A stretch of 64,000 nt of DNA from Phylloscopus collybita. Lineage: Eukaryota; Chordata; Aves; Passeriformes; Phylloscopidae. The position numbers and the translations under genes were made by a program. The notes beneath the pieces were generated by a model. The model was given only the letters and a program-made list of their open reading frames with translations. It was not told the origin of the DNA and did no database searches. Below, one piece after another: positions 1 to 12,960 of this stretch. Position 1 is the first letter of the stretch. Every line of letters starts with the position of its first letter. The stretch covers positions 9,751,001-9,815,000 of the forward strand of contig JAJNNQ010000023.1 of NCBI GenBank assembly GCA_027886175.1. The letters run 5' to 3'.

Positions 1-234
1 AGAAAAAATAGGAAGGGGAGTTGAATCCCAGATTTCTTTGCTTGTTTGTTTGAGCACTGATACACATCAACCTCCACCAGTACATTATTGTGCTGGCTGA
101 ATAAAAGTGGCCTTCAGATGAGTCTCAGGAAAAGCTCCTGCTCACCACTCTGCTAAAATACTTCAAATTACTCATCACTCACTGCACCTGTGGCTCTCCA
201 GTTTATTCAGCTTCTTGGCACTGCAGAGCTACAA

Positions 235-365
235 ACCTGAGATGTCTCTACCCCATGCAGCAGATGTGAGGCACAGAAAGATTCAGGACTCACCTACAGT
301 CACACGAGGGTTGTAACACAAGAACCCAAACTCAGGCTCCCTGTGCCAAGGCTCATATTTAGAAA
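235..365 (+). repeat. Possible ancient MIR/CR1-L3-type repeat remnant
   Basis: The run from GAGGCACAGAAAG through the CACACGAGGGTTG and AACCCAAACTCAGG blocks resembles, from memory, the 3' part of old amniote MIR/L3 repeats (order: GAGGCACAG, CAGTCACAC, GAACCCA). It is heavily decayed and no ends can be drawn. A repeat-library search is needed to confirm it. Confidence 0.3.
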
Positions 366-1254
366 GGGGTTGAGCTCCAGATTCACACAGGCACTTAATA
401 AAATACACGAAGTGCTCTTGAGAGGAGTGCCTTGGAGATAACACAGCACTGGAGTTATTCCCTAAGCCTGACAGACACTTTTATATATACTCAGGTGATC
501 AAATTAACAGCACTGCCTAATTTCCCATGTACAGCATCTCTAATATAGCTCACCTTATGAGCTGAATTTAAGATTGAAAATAAATAGATCTTTTGGAATA
601 TCCTGAATAACGTTTTGGCAGATACTTCTATAATAGGATTTTTTAAAATTAAATATGAATAATGATGTGGATAGTCAATTCAAAAAAGAAAGAAAAGCCA
701 CTAAAAATGTCTTATTATTAGGACTTATGGATCTCCCAATTTTCATCCTAATTATTGTAGAATGTCATCTTCATATTGGGAGGTTATTACAAAATCTTAT
801 CAAATTCAAAAATATATTCCCTGTTAAAACCTGTATTTCAATACAGTCCCACAAAAAGCCACCAGCATAATGAGAAGGGACACTGCTAACATCAACAATC
901 CCCTCCTCCTCTTCCAAGTCATTCATTTCCAGTGTTACTGAGGAGGAATTCCTGAGAGCATCCTTCTGGGTTAAGGCATACAGATCATTGATTTATGTAT
1001 AAACTCATTTAAAAGAAATTGAATCTACCTACATAAATAAAGGTTATAAAACGGCAATTCCCAAAGACTTTTTATTCTGTTAATCCAATAATGCATTTTC
1101 CTCTTCTTTTTTTGCTTTACTTGATGTTTCTTCCACCCATATTTTAAGGCAATTTCATGACAAGTAAATCCAGGCAATAAATATTTTTTTCTGGGTCTGA
1201 TCTGCGAATTATCAAATCTAATGGCACACTGACACAGCGCGTTCTTCCTGCCAT

Positions 1255-1330
1255 GACAAATTGATCACCCGGCAGCCGAGCCGCTCCGAGCAGGCAGAGC
1301 GCACCGCTCCCGACCCACGCGGCTCAAAGG
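1255..1330. other. Isolated CpG-dense patch in AT-rich DNA
   Basis: About 75 bp holding roughly ten CpG dinucleotides (around GCCGAGCCGCTCCGAGC and CGCACCGCTCCCGACC), surrounded by DNA that has almost none. No start codon in a conserved frame and no known exon was recognised. It could be a small regulatory element, an exon of a noncoding RNA, or a remnant of a GC-rich repeat. Confidence 0.4.
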
Positions 1331-4300
1331 GAAACGGACACCTTGGAAATTGCAAAGCTGCCATTCCCTTTTGTCTTCTGCTGGGCGTGTTTGATCAGAT
1401 CAGAGCTTGCAAAGCAGCCTCTCTGCTGCGGTCTGCATCTGAGAGGGGAGAGAGTTGTTTTTGTGGGAATGATCTAGCTGGGGAAAAATGCCGAGGTTAG
1501 CACACCCTTGTGTAAAACACATTGCCGGCATTACTTGGCACCGCTGCCTGCAGGTCAAGCTTCTGCTCATGTCAGCAGTCTTGGCTCTTTTGGAGGAAGC
1601 TTGGCAGGATGGTGGAAAAAAAAAAAATCATACATCCCTCCTCAATGAATCCTCCCCTCTTTCTCCTCACCCTTTGGACACCGGCAGCAGCACCAGTGAA
1701 GTTGGATGGTCCTACTCACCCGTGCTGGGACATCATCTAATGCAAATTTCAATCATGGTTTTCCTCACAGGAATGAAAGATTTATTCCAAGTTTCCTTGA
1801 CCTCTCTCAAAAAGTTGTAAGGAATGGGAGAGAAGTAAAGAAATAAAGTCCTACTCACCCCAGGAAAAGCAAGGGCAGAGGGAGACAGGTTAAAATGACT
1901 TGGTTACATGGCTGATTAGAATTGAAAAGAAATCCTATTAATATGCTGTGACTACAGACAAGTCTGCTTTGATACACTGGTACATATCACTGCAAAGCAC
2001 AGCTGAACAGTGAAACACATCCACAGGTTGCAACATCAGCTCTTCCAAACAATGTTCAGTATCCCACTGGCTCTGAGAAGCTGCTTCCCAGAAGGAAAGG
2101 CTGACTGGATGGCACCAGGCACCATGTCCCCCCCTCAGGGGACACGGGGAAGGAAAAAAAAAAAGAAAAGGAAACAGCTCCAGCAAACCACAGGGTTGTC
2201 CTGAGGTTTCATGCTGCAGTGAAGAAGTGTTTAACATCAGAGAAAATCAGGATTCAGATTTCCCTGCCCCATAAAGCAGACTCTTGGCTGAAAAGAACAT
2301 TCCCAGCATCAGCAGAGCTGAGACTGCCTGCAGCTGAGTTCTCCTACCCACAGGAGGGCAGGGCTGCTCTCACATGTTACACGTATGACACAACCACATT
2401 TTTATATAATACTACGACATCTGTACCTTCAGTACCAAATACCTCTTACACAGTTTAAACAGCTTTGGTTAGAGGAAACAAAGTGTCTTTTTACATAGAT
2501 GTCAGACAGCTGGAGGAACAAATACACAATGTGGTTCTTAGGGGAGAACTGCAAAAGAGAATTCAACTGAGCTCTACAAACTGCAGCTGCAGTCCCCTAG
2601 CCAGGACTAGGAAATTCCAAAACCAGATGACTGAGGTGGCAATGAGATGGCAGGAAGAGCGTTTACCCAGGAGAGGAAGAAAGAACTATTTACACAATGG
2701 TGTTAAGATTCTTCTTAAGCACAATCATAAGGGCTTTAGTAAAAAGAAAGGACAAGTACAGACCTCCCCCAGTTAAGATGATACACAGCAAACAGGATTT
2801 CAGAAGATGCAATTAATCTTTGCTGTAATAGGAATGAAGTGACTGATACCTGTTTGCATAAAGATGGAACTATCAATCCTTACATATACAAATCTTCAAA
2901 ATAATGATCTAACATAGCTGAAGTATTTGTTTTAATTCTTTATTAGGTGTGCATGTTGCTACTTTAAAGGAATAAGAGGCTAAATGGAGGTCTCAGAAAC
3001 CACAGAGATTTCAGCTCATGTTACTCCTGTCACTGATGGAATGGAGAAGACTCAAACTACAAACCATATGTACACTGCTTCTCATCCTTACAAATAACAT
3101 GCCGTATCTCTTTTGACTTAAAGATTTTTACCATTTTTTACTCCACATGGAACAAAAATGTTAACCTATTTATTCACATTATCAGATCCAGCAATTCCAA
3201 CCCAGACAAGAAAATAAAATGAAAGACACCACGCAAGCCAGTGCACAAATACAGAGCATGAATCTTCTTCCAGCCAAAAGACAAGAATGTCCTTTTTATA
3301 GGGCCGTTACATTTGTTTATATTATTTTCATAGAGCAGATCCAAGTTCTGCATTTGGCACACATTACTCAGCAGCCAACAGAAGAATTAAATCAATCAAT
3401 ATAGCTGCCAGTGTGCAGGCCCAAACAGCTGGCCAGAGCAGTTGTGTGTGCAAACATGCACTGCGTGCTCTGCTAATCCATGCACACGTGCAAATGCACA
3501 GCAGGAAAGTTTAAATTAAGCCATGTCAGTTTAAAATACCTCAGGTATCAGAACTGCACCTAACACTCCAGCATGGAGCATTTCAAGGAAGTAAATTATT
3601 TATTTGGCAGCTCCAGCTTTTGGTCTTTGGGACTTCCCACCTGCCAGGCCATAAGGGTTCCTTTTATCTGAACAGAGATTCCTCTTCTATTTGAAAGCCA
3701 AAGGCAGCTGCCCAGGAATGAGCACCTCACAGAGCTAGGACTGGCAAATGAGGCAAGGTAACCCTTCCTAGGCTTTGCTACAGAGAAAGCAGAAGTAAAA
3801 TACAGCACAGGAAAGAATCTCCAGACTTCCTGAAGGTCCCTCTCCTGTGTCATGGAAGGACAGGTGGAGGAAGAGCCCTCCTTTGCTCACCCACTCTCCT
3901 TGAAGGATCAATCTCCACTGTGCTCCCAAAGGCTTTTTGCCTTTCTTTAACACACCCACGTTATGGCCATTCACTGGTCCTCTCCCTGTTGTGCCTTCAT
4001 GACTGAGACCATCTGTGCTGAATGCCTGGTCTGTGATCCTGCATGCTCTGGGGAGGACATGGATGCATGAAGTGCCTGTCTCCAGTCTGAGCACACTCTT
4101 TTTCAGTAGCTGCAGAAATAGACACTGAGAAGAGAGCAAAAGAGTGCACAGAATTCAAGTGACCACAGGTGGGTTACCCTATCACCTTCTGAAATACAGA
4201 AACTCTACAGCAGGGAAGCATCTGTAGCTCTGAGTGCCACAGAGAAACCACCTACATGCTCTGTGGGAATGAATGGGAAGTTGCTCACCTCACACCTCTG

Positions 4301-5176
4301 CCACTGTCTTGGAAAAGCAGACCAGAGTTGCCAACTGCTATGCTGGGAATTAAAGAGAAATAGGAAAGGGTGGAGGAAATTGAGAACCTGTTTGCACTGA
4401 CACTGAGGTGCCATGCTCTGGCATCAGTGTGATAATCCCAGCCAGATTTTCCTCAGGTCCCTGATGCTGCTGAGATGGTCACTGCAAACCTCAGGCCAAC
4501 AGGGATGCATGGTACCTTGCATTTCCCATCTAAAAGTACCAACTGCTAGATACAACGCCCCGTGTCTTGTCAGCATGATGGCTCAGGACAGCATAAAAAA
4601 GAATCAGTAATGTGTAAGCAAGCCCCTCTCCCCTCCAAGCCCACTGTGTCCCAAGTCAATGGACAAGACACCACACAGAGACAGATGAAGTCAGTGACAG
4701 GCAATGCTAAACTACTCCTGAAGAAATCTGAGCTTGAGCCAACATCCACAGAAAACACTGTGAAATGTTCTTCAGTAGGTGTTGGACAGGAGTTACCACT
4801 CATCACTCATTACTACCTTAAATGGAGAGGGATAAAAATTCCAAAACTAGGACCCTTGGGGATACAACACTTTACATGGAGACAGAAGGTTTAGCATTAG
4901 AGTCTTGATTTAACATTATTTTCACTTTTCAGGAGCAAACCCATTGAAGTCAGTGGACTTACTCCAGTGTAAAACCTGCACAACTAAGAGAAGAGACAAG
5001 GTCAGCATCAAATGGGGATAGCAGAGGCAGGGATTTTGAGAACCACCTGTGTAAAAATGTCCACATGTATTTTGCACACATCATCGCTATGATTAATTTC
5101 TTCTGCATGCATGAAGCACTCAAAATGTGGGCTTGAACTTGCTACTCCAGCAGTAGGAGAATAGACTCACAGAGCT

Positions 5177-5253
5177 GATCCTCAGCTGGAGTAAATCAAC
5201 ATAACCCTATCAAAACTAAGAGAACTACATTGATTTATAGCACCAAAGGATCT
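5177..5253. repeat. Imperfect fold-back element
   Basis: The left arm starts GATCCTCAGCTGGAGTAAAT at 5177. The right arm (5228-5253) read on the minus strand gives GATCC..TGGTGCTATAAATCAAT, so the two halves pair imperfectly around a loop of about 25 bp. The pattern (a GATCCTCAGCTGG arm joined to TAAATCA) resembles, from memory, a palindromic repeat frequent in turtle and crocodile genomes. The text at 4935-4975 (CCATTGAAGTCAGTGGACTT) looks like related old repeat sequence. Confidence 0.4.
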
Positions 5254-7634
5254 GGTCTGGAGGCATTCAAAAACTGTATATGGAAAATAAACTCATCAAA
5301 AAACAAAACCAAGAGGAAAAACACTGCAGGGAATGTGCTTCTCTATCCTACAAGCCAACTTTGGTTGTTTTCTTTTGCTGAAGATGTACTTACTCATCAC
5401 ACTCCTTTGGGAGTTGCTCACAAAGCTTTCTTACATTGCTGTCCATATAGTGTCAGGTTTCATTCTCACCAGCTTTTCAGTTTAGGGGCTCCCTTGCTGA
5501 TTAAGCAACCTAGAGTAATTCAGTAATTGTCCAGATGCTAAATACTGCCTCTCTAGGTAGCTATTTGAGGCCCGGTAATTCTAAACCTTTCATTTAAATC
5601 CCCATCATCTACCAAAACACAAATTTTGAAATCTAACTTACTGTGCTTTCAAAGTACTGAAAGCAGCAGGTGGGCCCTAAGGAAGCAATTTGTTATAAAC
5701 ATGATGCTGCCTAAATAATGGTAGCTGTTAAATCCTACAGTGGTTAAGGGCCAGCATGCTGGAGAAGAGCATGGGACCATTTATGAATTGCAAATATGGT
5801 TTTTCTAACAGAATTCTGGCCTCCAGGAAGAGTAATGTGATATATGGAGCAGATGACGCTGATTGCACCTCAACTCTTCTTGTAGAGCCTGAAGGAAAGA
5901 TTTGAGGCTATTCATAACCCAGGGCTGTTTAGCAGCCTGATCTTCAGATTGGAAACACCTTGAATCTCTGGGGTCAGCTTTTCATCCTTTCAATGTACAA
6001 TAGGGGCATTGAAATTGGGAGGCATTTCTGAGGATGAAAGCTCTGCAAACAGCACAGGAAGCACATCTTGGACCAGGGGATACAAATCAAGAAACTTTAT
6101 GTTGCTTACAAATACCCACAGCCTGGGGGCACATGTATGTGCTGCCCCAAACCCAGACAAGCCCTCCTAAAAAGCTCTGAGAACTATTTTATGTTCATGT
6201 ATTTGAACCTTCAGCTTCCTTCCTGTAGTCTCTGTGTGTGATGCTGGGCAGTCTCTATACGTGCTGCTCCTCTCCAAATTAAAGATTTTCAGATTACACT
6301 AGTGATTCTGGGAGTCCCTTGGAATACTCCCATCCTAGCAAACATGCTGGGGACTGACTAGCAGTCATTAAAAGGAAGAACTGTGACACATTTGAGAAGT
6401 TTTAGGCCACAATGAACATTTCTATCTGCTTTCTTATATTATTATAATAATGCTAAATGCAACATGCAGTAGCCAAAAACTCACAAACACTTCCATCCCT
6501 AACATCTTGGACAGGTATGAAAAGAAAACAGACCATGTCTTTGGGTCTCTGTGCTGCAACTGAAAATCAAAGAGCAACTAAACAAACAGCAATGGATGTT
6601 GATTCATACAGCAAATCCAATGAAAAACAGCATTAGCAGCTGACACTGGGGGGTTTATTCTGTTTTGGGGGTTTCGAGCAAACATCTGAGCAACGAGCCT
6701 GAACTGTACTGATAATGCCCAGGGGACAGCAGAGGCTCTGTTTATGAATCCTGGATCCAGGAGTGACCCAGTGTGATCCTAGTGTGCATAGCAAAAAACC
6801 CAAACGCGCACAAGAGGAAACAACCCCACAAAGAGAACAAGGGAAAGCTTGAAAGTGATATCCCTTCTAAATGAACTGGAAAGAAAATGCACTTACCTCT
6901 TTGACAGCAAATCACCAGGTAATTGTTTCTTCCCACAGACATTATTGTAACATAGACAAAAATTGGTCACCATTAAACAAAGTTTACTCAGTGGCATTTT
7001 TACTGTTCTGATGATGGGCCAGTTAAGAAAATACTGAATAAATTATGAAACAATAAAAGGAAGATGGCTCTTTGTAAGCTGTGTTTGATATAACAATTTT
7101 AAAAGGCTATAACACAAGCTTATTGAATTTGGCAGGGCTTATAAATCCTAACTCCCATTACTGTGCTGCAACTTAAAAGATGTATTCTTCACTTTGTCAT
7201 TGGAAATTTCAAGTTTAAGTGGTCCCAGTGCAAAATGATAACTTTACTCACATGCTTGAATGTTTCCATGTGCAGACCACAGGTCACACATCTGGTTAAA
7301 TGCAGTGCTCAGTACTGCAGCCTGTCCTGTTCATGCATGTGTGAGAATTGGTCTTTACATACCCAGCAGGCCAAATATTTCTCTCATTTGAGATCTGAGT
7401 TCAAAACAGCATTGGCAGTGCTGTTTTAGTGGAGTTTTTTAAGGGTTTGAGCAGAGTTTTTTTAGGAATTCTGACCCTCTTGAGCAGATTGCTAGTGTGA
7501 TTTGGTGATGCAAAAGCTCAAAGGAGTGCCAGAAGCATTTCAGTTGCATGGGCACACACAGCTTAATGGCAAACAAGCCACCAGAGGGTGTTTGGGGAAC
7601 ATTTGATGTTGATGCAGGAACTGAAGCAGTTGCC

Positions 7635-7925
7635 TGTAGTCACTGCTTGTCATGTTTGGGTTTTTCTCAAGTTCTTTCCCAGGGATCTAAACTGGTAAAC
7701 AAGGTCACACTCTGTAAACTCTCTTGTTTTTCACATTTCTCTCCTAAGGAGGGACTTTGCTTGTTGACCCTTGGTGTGACCAATGGTTCAAAAGATCCCA
7801 CCTCTTAGGTGGGCACCTTGTAAAAAGGTATAAAAATAGGTTCTGAGAATAAACCAGCCCCTTTTTTGGAGCATCAGCCTTCTGAATCACGAGTCTGTGT
7901 CTCATTCATTGTGTCCACAGCGACA
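7635..7925 (+). mobile_element. Solo LTR of an endogenous retrovirus (copy 1), with 6-bp TSD
   Basis: A 291-bp element begins TGTAGTCACTG and ends CAGCGACA, so it has the TG...CA ends of a retroviral LTR. The six bases GTTGCC occur directly before it (7629-7634) and directly after it (7926-7931), a perfect target-site duplication. Inside are a short hairpin (CCCACCTCTTAGGTGGG), a TATA box TATAAAAA at 7829-7836 and a poly(A) signal AATAAA at 7848-7853, which fix the plus orientation. No internal retroviral sequence remains, so it is a solo LTR left by recombination. A 6-bp duplication is typical of class II (ERVK/alpharetrovirus-like) elements. A sister copy lies at 44228-44517. Confidence 0.93.
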
Positions 7926-7931
7926 GTTGCC

Positions 7932-10900
7932 TACAAGGCCTTTCTGGAACTGAATGATCTTGTTTTGTGGAGTAATGCTCCCAGTAAATAATCTGGCCCT
8001 GCCAGATGTTCTCCTCCTCCAAAGATCATGAGATCTTTAGAGCCCTGATCTGCAGCAGGCAACAGCTGAGACCCAAAATGCATTTGGCCACAAGGCAGAA
8101 TTGCAGAAGTAAGCCTGTAGAATTTCAAAGGGTTTCAAAGAGTTTCCCCCTTTCCCTACATAACAGGCATGCTAATATGAAGCTGCTCCAAACAGACAAC
8201 TCTTCTAGAATATTCTCCTACAGGTAGGTACAAATTATTTAGAGCAGAACAGGACTGGATCATTTAACATTGATTTTGAAAGTAATACAAATTTTAAAAC
8301 TGTTAGAGGCTTAACCAGTGGAAGCTGTTAGAAATGCAGCAGCTCCAAGCCTGAAATGCCAAACTGTGACTAGAAGTAATATTCCAATATTTGCCAGAAA
8401 AAACCTGGAGCTTTCTACTTTGCTTCCATTCTGTGGAGGATATACAACTGCACAGACTTCAAATGAAAAGATACAAATATTTTGTAGTAAGAAATTCACA
8501 TCATCCTTTCAATTAATTTCTGCTTTGAGTTTGCAGCTGCAAAACCGAAACAAAAATCCATGTTGCAATGATTGTGAATAAGATCTTCCTACAGAACAAT
8601 ATTAATTTGAAAACACTTAACCAGGGAATGGCATGAACAAAAGACCAACAGGATGTGATTAAAAAAAAAACCCTGCATATCTTTAACAGTTTCTGAATCA
8701 AGTCAATGTAACTTCTAATTGCTCCAGTTACAGATAGCTATATACATATATCTCTGTGTAACTGCACAAAGGATAAACTGTGTATTCACTGTGGCTGATA
8801 AATGTGCACTTTTAAAGGGACTAGGATGAGGCATCGATTTTTAAATCTCAATAAAGCTTTCCAGAGTTCTGTACTCTAGATCTACCTTGAACAAAATGCA
8901 GCACCTTTTAAAAAGAGAGATTAGAATATCCATAAAACAGTCAAATCTGTTTCTCCAGGGATGGAAATAGTTAAACTAGAAACCTGAAGTTCAACACTTG
9001 TGCTTGTGTGAAAGCACACTAAGTCAACTGACATTCCAGGTTTACAGCAGCAGATCAGTGATGATGTGATGACTCCTGGGCTGGACTGGCTTCTGAACAC
9101 CAGCCTTCAGTTAAGAGCTTTCTTTCAATGCACGCAATAATATTTGGACAGCTCCAATAGAGCAGGATTTACTGCTCTGCTCCTCTCTCCCCTCCCTCTC
9201 TAGGATGAGTGCTTTCGAAATACTAATGATTTTATAAGCCTCCTTTTTTTGCTGAGGCATAGAGAGAGTAACAGCTTTGCTCAAAGTCAAGTGAAGTGAG
9301 AGAAAGTGATACTCTTCCAGGTCACACCGAAAAACCAAGGCAGCCTAAGAGCTGCATTCAGACCGTGAATCCCAGCTCTGATCCAGGAGCTGCTGAAGCT
9401 GATGCAAGGCTCTCTGCTGACTTTAATGGGCAACAGATCAGCACCCTTTGGCCTTAACCCATGGGTTAATCTTTGGCATAAGCCTGAAGATAAGTAATTG
9501 CAGAGCAACCACACTTCTTACAAAGCAGCACATCACGACAACAGCCAAATTTGCTTCACATGGACTGCGAACGTGCAGTGCACTGAAAAACACAATTCTC
9601 ATTGTTATCACATTGTTTTAACCCTTACAAGTTTGACATTGCAGTTTGCTGCTTTGAAAAACAAGCTCCCTGTGGACATGCCCTGTCACACCCCTTTGTT
9701 ATTACAGGGTCAGATACTGCACAGGATCTGTAAGCTCGGTTGTTGCTCAGGTTTAATAGACAAGACAAGTGAAGGACACTCAAGTCCCTGCCACCATCTC
9801 ACATAAATGTACTGAAACTTTTTTAAATTCGGGTAGACTGACAAGGACTGCAAGTTTTTATATGAAACCAGACTAAATTAAGGTACAGTCTGTAAAGAGG
9901 GAGATTTTGCTGTAAGCTTTCAGTTTGTTTATTTCAAAACGAATATTCCCAATAAAGAGTACTGAATTCCTATACATCTGAGAGTCCAGCTGTATTTTCA
10001 TTTAAGGTAATCACATTAGCCCAGACACTGGATGCTAACAAAACCTTTTTTTTTTTGAAATGTGCTCTAAATAACACATTTTGAGACGTTGTTAGACTAA
10101 ATGCAAACAGAACTTGAGCCCTGACGTGCTCCACACATTAAAAAAAAAAATTCCTAGAAGTTGCACTTTATGGGACATATCACACACTGCTGACGTCCTT
10201 GGATGCTCTGCCAGAGCCAAGATTAACAGCCCATTTGAAAGCCTGAAAATGTTTAAGAACTGAAAGGCTCGTGCTGATGGCTGAGCTCCCTCATGTTCCA
10301 CTGAGATCAATGAATTTGAAAGCATTTGGCATCTTACATGATGGGTGAGCTCTGCTCCAGCTACCAAATCTTGATTAGTCCAAAATAGAAGAACTTTGAA
10401 CACAGTCTTGGAAGAACACAGAAGAAAATGTGAGCTGTCATGGAAGGGAAGTAAATCTCTTCCCTGTCAGCCACAGTGAATCTTTCTCTCTCTCATCAGC
10501 TTTTCCTTCCACCCGTGACCCCAAGAAAAAAAAAGTTAAAAAAAAAAAAAATCTATTTTAATGGACAAGCTGGGACCACCTGATAGTGTATTTCTGACCA
10601 GCTATGTTCAACCTCCTGGGAATTTCAACAAACATCATAAACAAAACCAGGTGGGAAACTGGTTTAATTTATTTTCATTTTACAAAGAAGTTCAGACTGA
10701 AATTGAGTTGTTTACAAAACTACAGGACTTTGAGGGGCCAAAAGAAAAAACTATGTCAATCTGAGACCCACAGTCCACATCTCACTAAAAGCAAGAGTAT
10801 ATTTATGTAACGTGCCCAGAATTAGCAATAAATGAAACTCTGTTAAGATGCAGAGGCAAAAATCCTAGTTTACACAGCTGCACCAAGCCAAAGCATTTTA

Positions 10901-12422
10901 TAAAACTATGCACTACCTGAAAAAGTTGAATTGAAGCCTCCTATGAAGATGAGTTTTGCAGCAGTTTACAGCAGGATGTGAGGGTGAACAATACACAGCT
11001 GTAACTGCAAAATCATTTAGAGAGAGGTGGAAGTAAGAAGCCCGAATAGAGGGATAACTTGGAACATGAGTTCAGGTGATTTGAAATAAATGTTTCATCT
11101 CCCTGAGAAGATGGAGAGTACAGTTTGCATTATGTGAAGCAAGGCTCAGACTGAAAACAGGAACATCAGCTAACCAGTCATCCTAACTATTCCTCAGAAA
11201 TCTCTCTCCAAAGCATGTCTCAAAGTATTGAAATATATAACATATATAATAATATATAATAATATATAGATGGGAAATACAGGATGAAAAAATTCATCCC
11301 AGAGGTTAAGACCCATCAGAGGCAGCTCTGCACCACCAGCAGCTGGGTCAGAACACACCTGAGCACAAGCAGTACACCAGGAGCACGGGAGGCTCCACAC
11401 CCTCCCCGAGTTCTCTGCTTATGAATGGGTGAACTGTAACTGCAGAGTCCTTAACCACAGGGCAGAGACATCAGTGGGTTTCCATTTTCTTGACATGACA
11501 GTAAGTGCATGTCAAAGAGAAAATGGCAACACTCCCTTAATCAAAGCAAGAAGCAAGTTTTCACCAGCCAAAAACACAGATTAAGACTTAACTCTGATGA
11601 AGCTGCTGTCAGACCAGTAAGATTGAAAAAAGATTCACATCCTTGCAGAAGTAGACTAAAAAATGTCATTTGAGAGGAAAAATAGTTTGCCAGCACAAGC
11701 TGATCTGTGTGTAGCTCCTCTACCATTTTTCATGCAGATTCAGAAAATGCAATTTCGAAAGAAAAGGAAAAATTACCACTCCATAAGAGCTGAAAATTCA
11801 GAACAGCCCCTTTGCATCATTTAGCTGAGCAAAGGAGCTTAAAAATACATTAAATTTAAATTTACTTTAATATCCTGGCAGATTGCTGGGGTGGTACAGA
11901 CGGTCTTCTATGCTATTCAAAATCAAATCACACTGCAAGTTGCAGGCAGTCCTGAATACCCTATTTTATTAGCACATAGAAAAGCAACACTCAGTACCAA
12001 ATAGCTTTCACTTGAGCTCTTCAGACAGCAATGTGCAGATCCCACCTATGCAGCTGCAGAAATTCACCAACATCTTTGTGTTATTTCATTTTCAGGAGGA
12101 AATGCACAGACTGGGCAGAAAATGGACAGATTTCCACAGTGAAAAAGTGACCACTGTGCCCAAGAGTACAGCTGTTGATGGATTAAGGCAATGTTGGGCT
12201 TTGTGCTGCCCCATATCAGGCAATGCAGGGATGAAAGGGGCAAGATTTGTCTGAACACCTCCACCACCCTCCCACTGCACCACTCCCTGCACAATCCCAG
12301 CGTTGTTTCTCTTTTCATGGCAATGAATTAATCCCCATGTTTCAGTCACAGGAAAGGTTCTCCATAAAGACTGTTATGAGTGTATCAATTCCAAAAGTTT
12401 GCAGGTCACATAACAGAGATAA
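7932..12422. other. Intergenic DNA, no gene recognised
   Basis: Only short, mutually overlapping open frames are present, with no domain or splice-supported exon. A TATA-rich microsatellite-like stretch lies at 11232-11268 (repeats of AATATATA). A region near 9250-9420 has weak similarity to old amniote interspersed repeats but no boundaries can be set. Confidence 0.55.
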
Positions 12423-12427
12423 CAACA

Positions 12428-12960
12428 TGTCCTAGGTTACAATGTAAAATTGTGCCCAAGGTCTGTATTCTATCCCCATGAGCCGTTGGAGCCAAGGTGG
12501 GGCAGTGTTTTCCTTATCTTCTGTTAATGAGCCCAACAATGCCTTCCCGGAAGCAGTTATCTCTGGTTAATGGGCCATCAAGGACCCATTGCATGACTGA
12601 TAGGATGAAATCATACCATTGTGAGATGCTCTGCCCAGGGGGAGGAGCCAAGCATTCCCACCTGGATATAATCCAGGGTTTGAGACCTCACAGGCAGCTT
12701 TTTATCCACTGGACTCCCAGAGGAGACGAGAGCTACCAGACGTTTCTACAGGAATCACTGCTTTGACGAGAACATCTCATCTGGACTGACACTACCACCC
12801 TAACTAACAGGGTGTCAGGTTGTATTCTGACTCTGTCAGTGGTTTTTTGTACCATTACTTTTATTTTATTTCACTTTCTTTTATTTCTTTTCTTTTTCCT
12901 CTTATTAAATTGTGTTTCTGACTTGGAGTTTTTTCACTGGTTTTGCTTTTAAACAGCACA
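12428..12960 (+). mobile_element. ERVL-like solo LTR with 5-bp TSD
   Basis: A 533-bp element starts TGTCCTAGGTTAC and ends AACAGCACA (TG...CA). The five bases CAACA precede it at 12423-12427 and follow it at 12961-12965, the duplication length expected of ERVL (class III) integrations. A GATATAATCC motif near 12664 may act as the TATA region. A T-rich tract and an ATTAAA poly(A) signal near 12904 sit in the last 60-120 bp, giving plus orientation. No gag or pol sequence flanks it, so it is a solo LTR. The beginning TGTCCT is, from memory, common among bird ERVL LTRs. Confidence 0.85.

Larger units (their letters stand above)
1..7628. other. AT-rich intergenic DNA, no gene recognised
   Basis: Open frames here are all under about 110 codons, overlap on both strands, and show no family motif or coherent exon with splice signals. 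By human gene order RAB11FIP4 should lie to the left of COPRS. I looked for its conserved C-terminal Rab11-binding region and did not see it, so that gene probably lies outside the window. Local items (an old repeat near 235-365, a CpG-dense patch at 1255-1330, a fold-back at 5177-5253) are listed separately. Confidence 0.6.

Noticed and set aside
5995..6025. Possible miR-365-like core (CAATGCCCC on the minus strand)
   Set aside because: The match stops after the seed, and no complementary hairpin arm is visible nearby.
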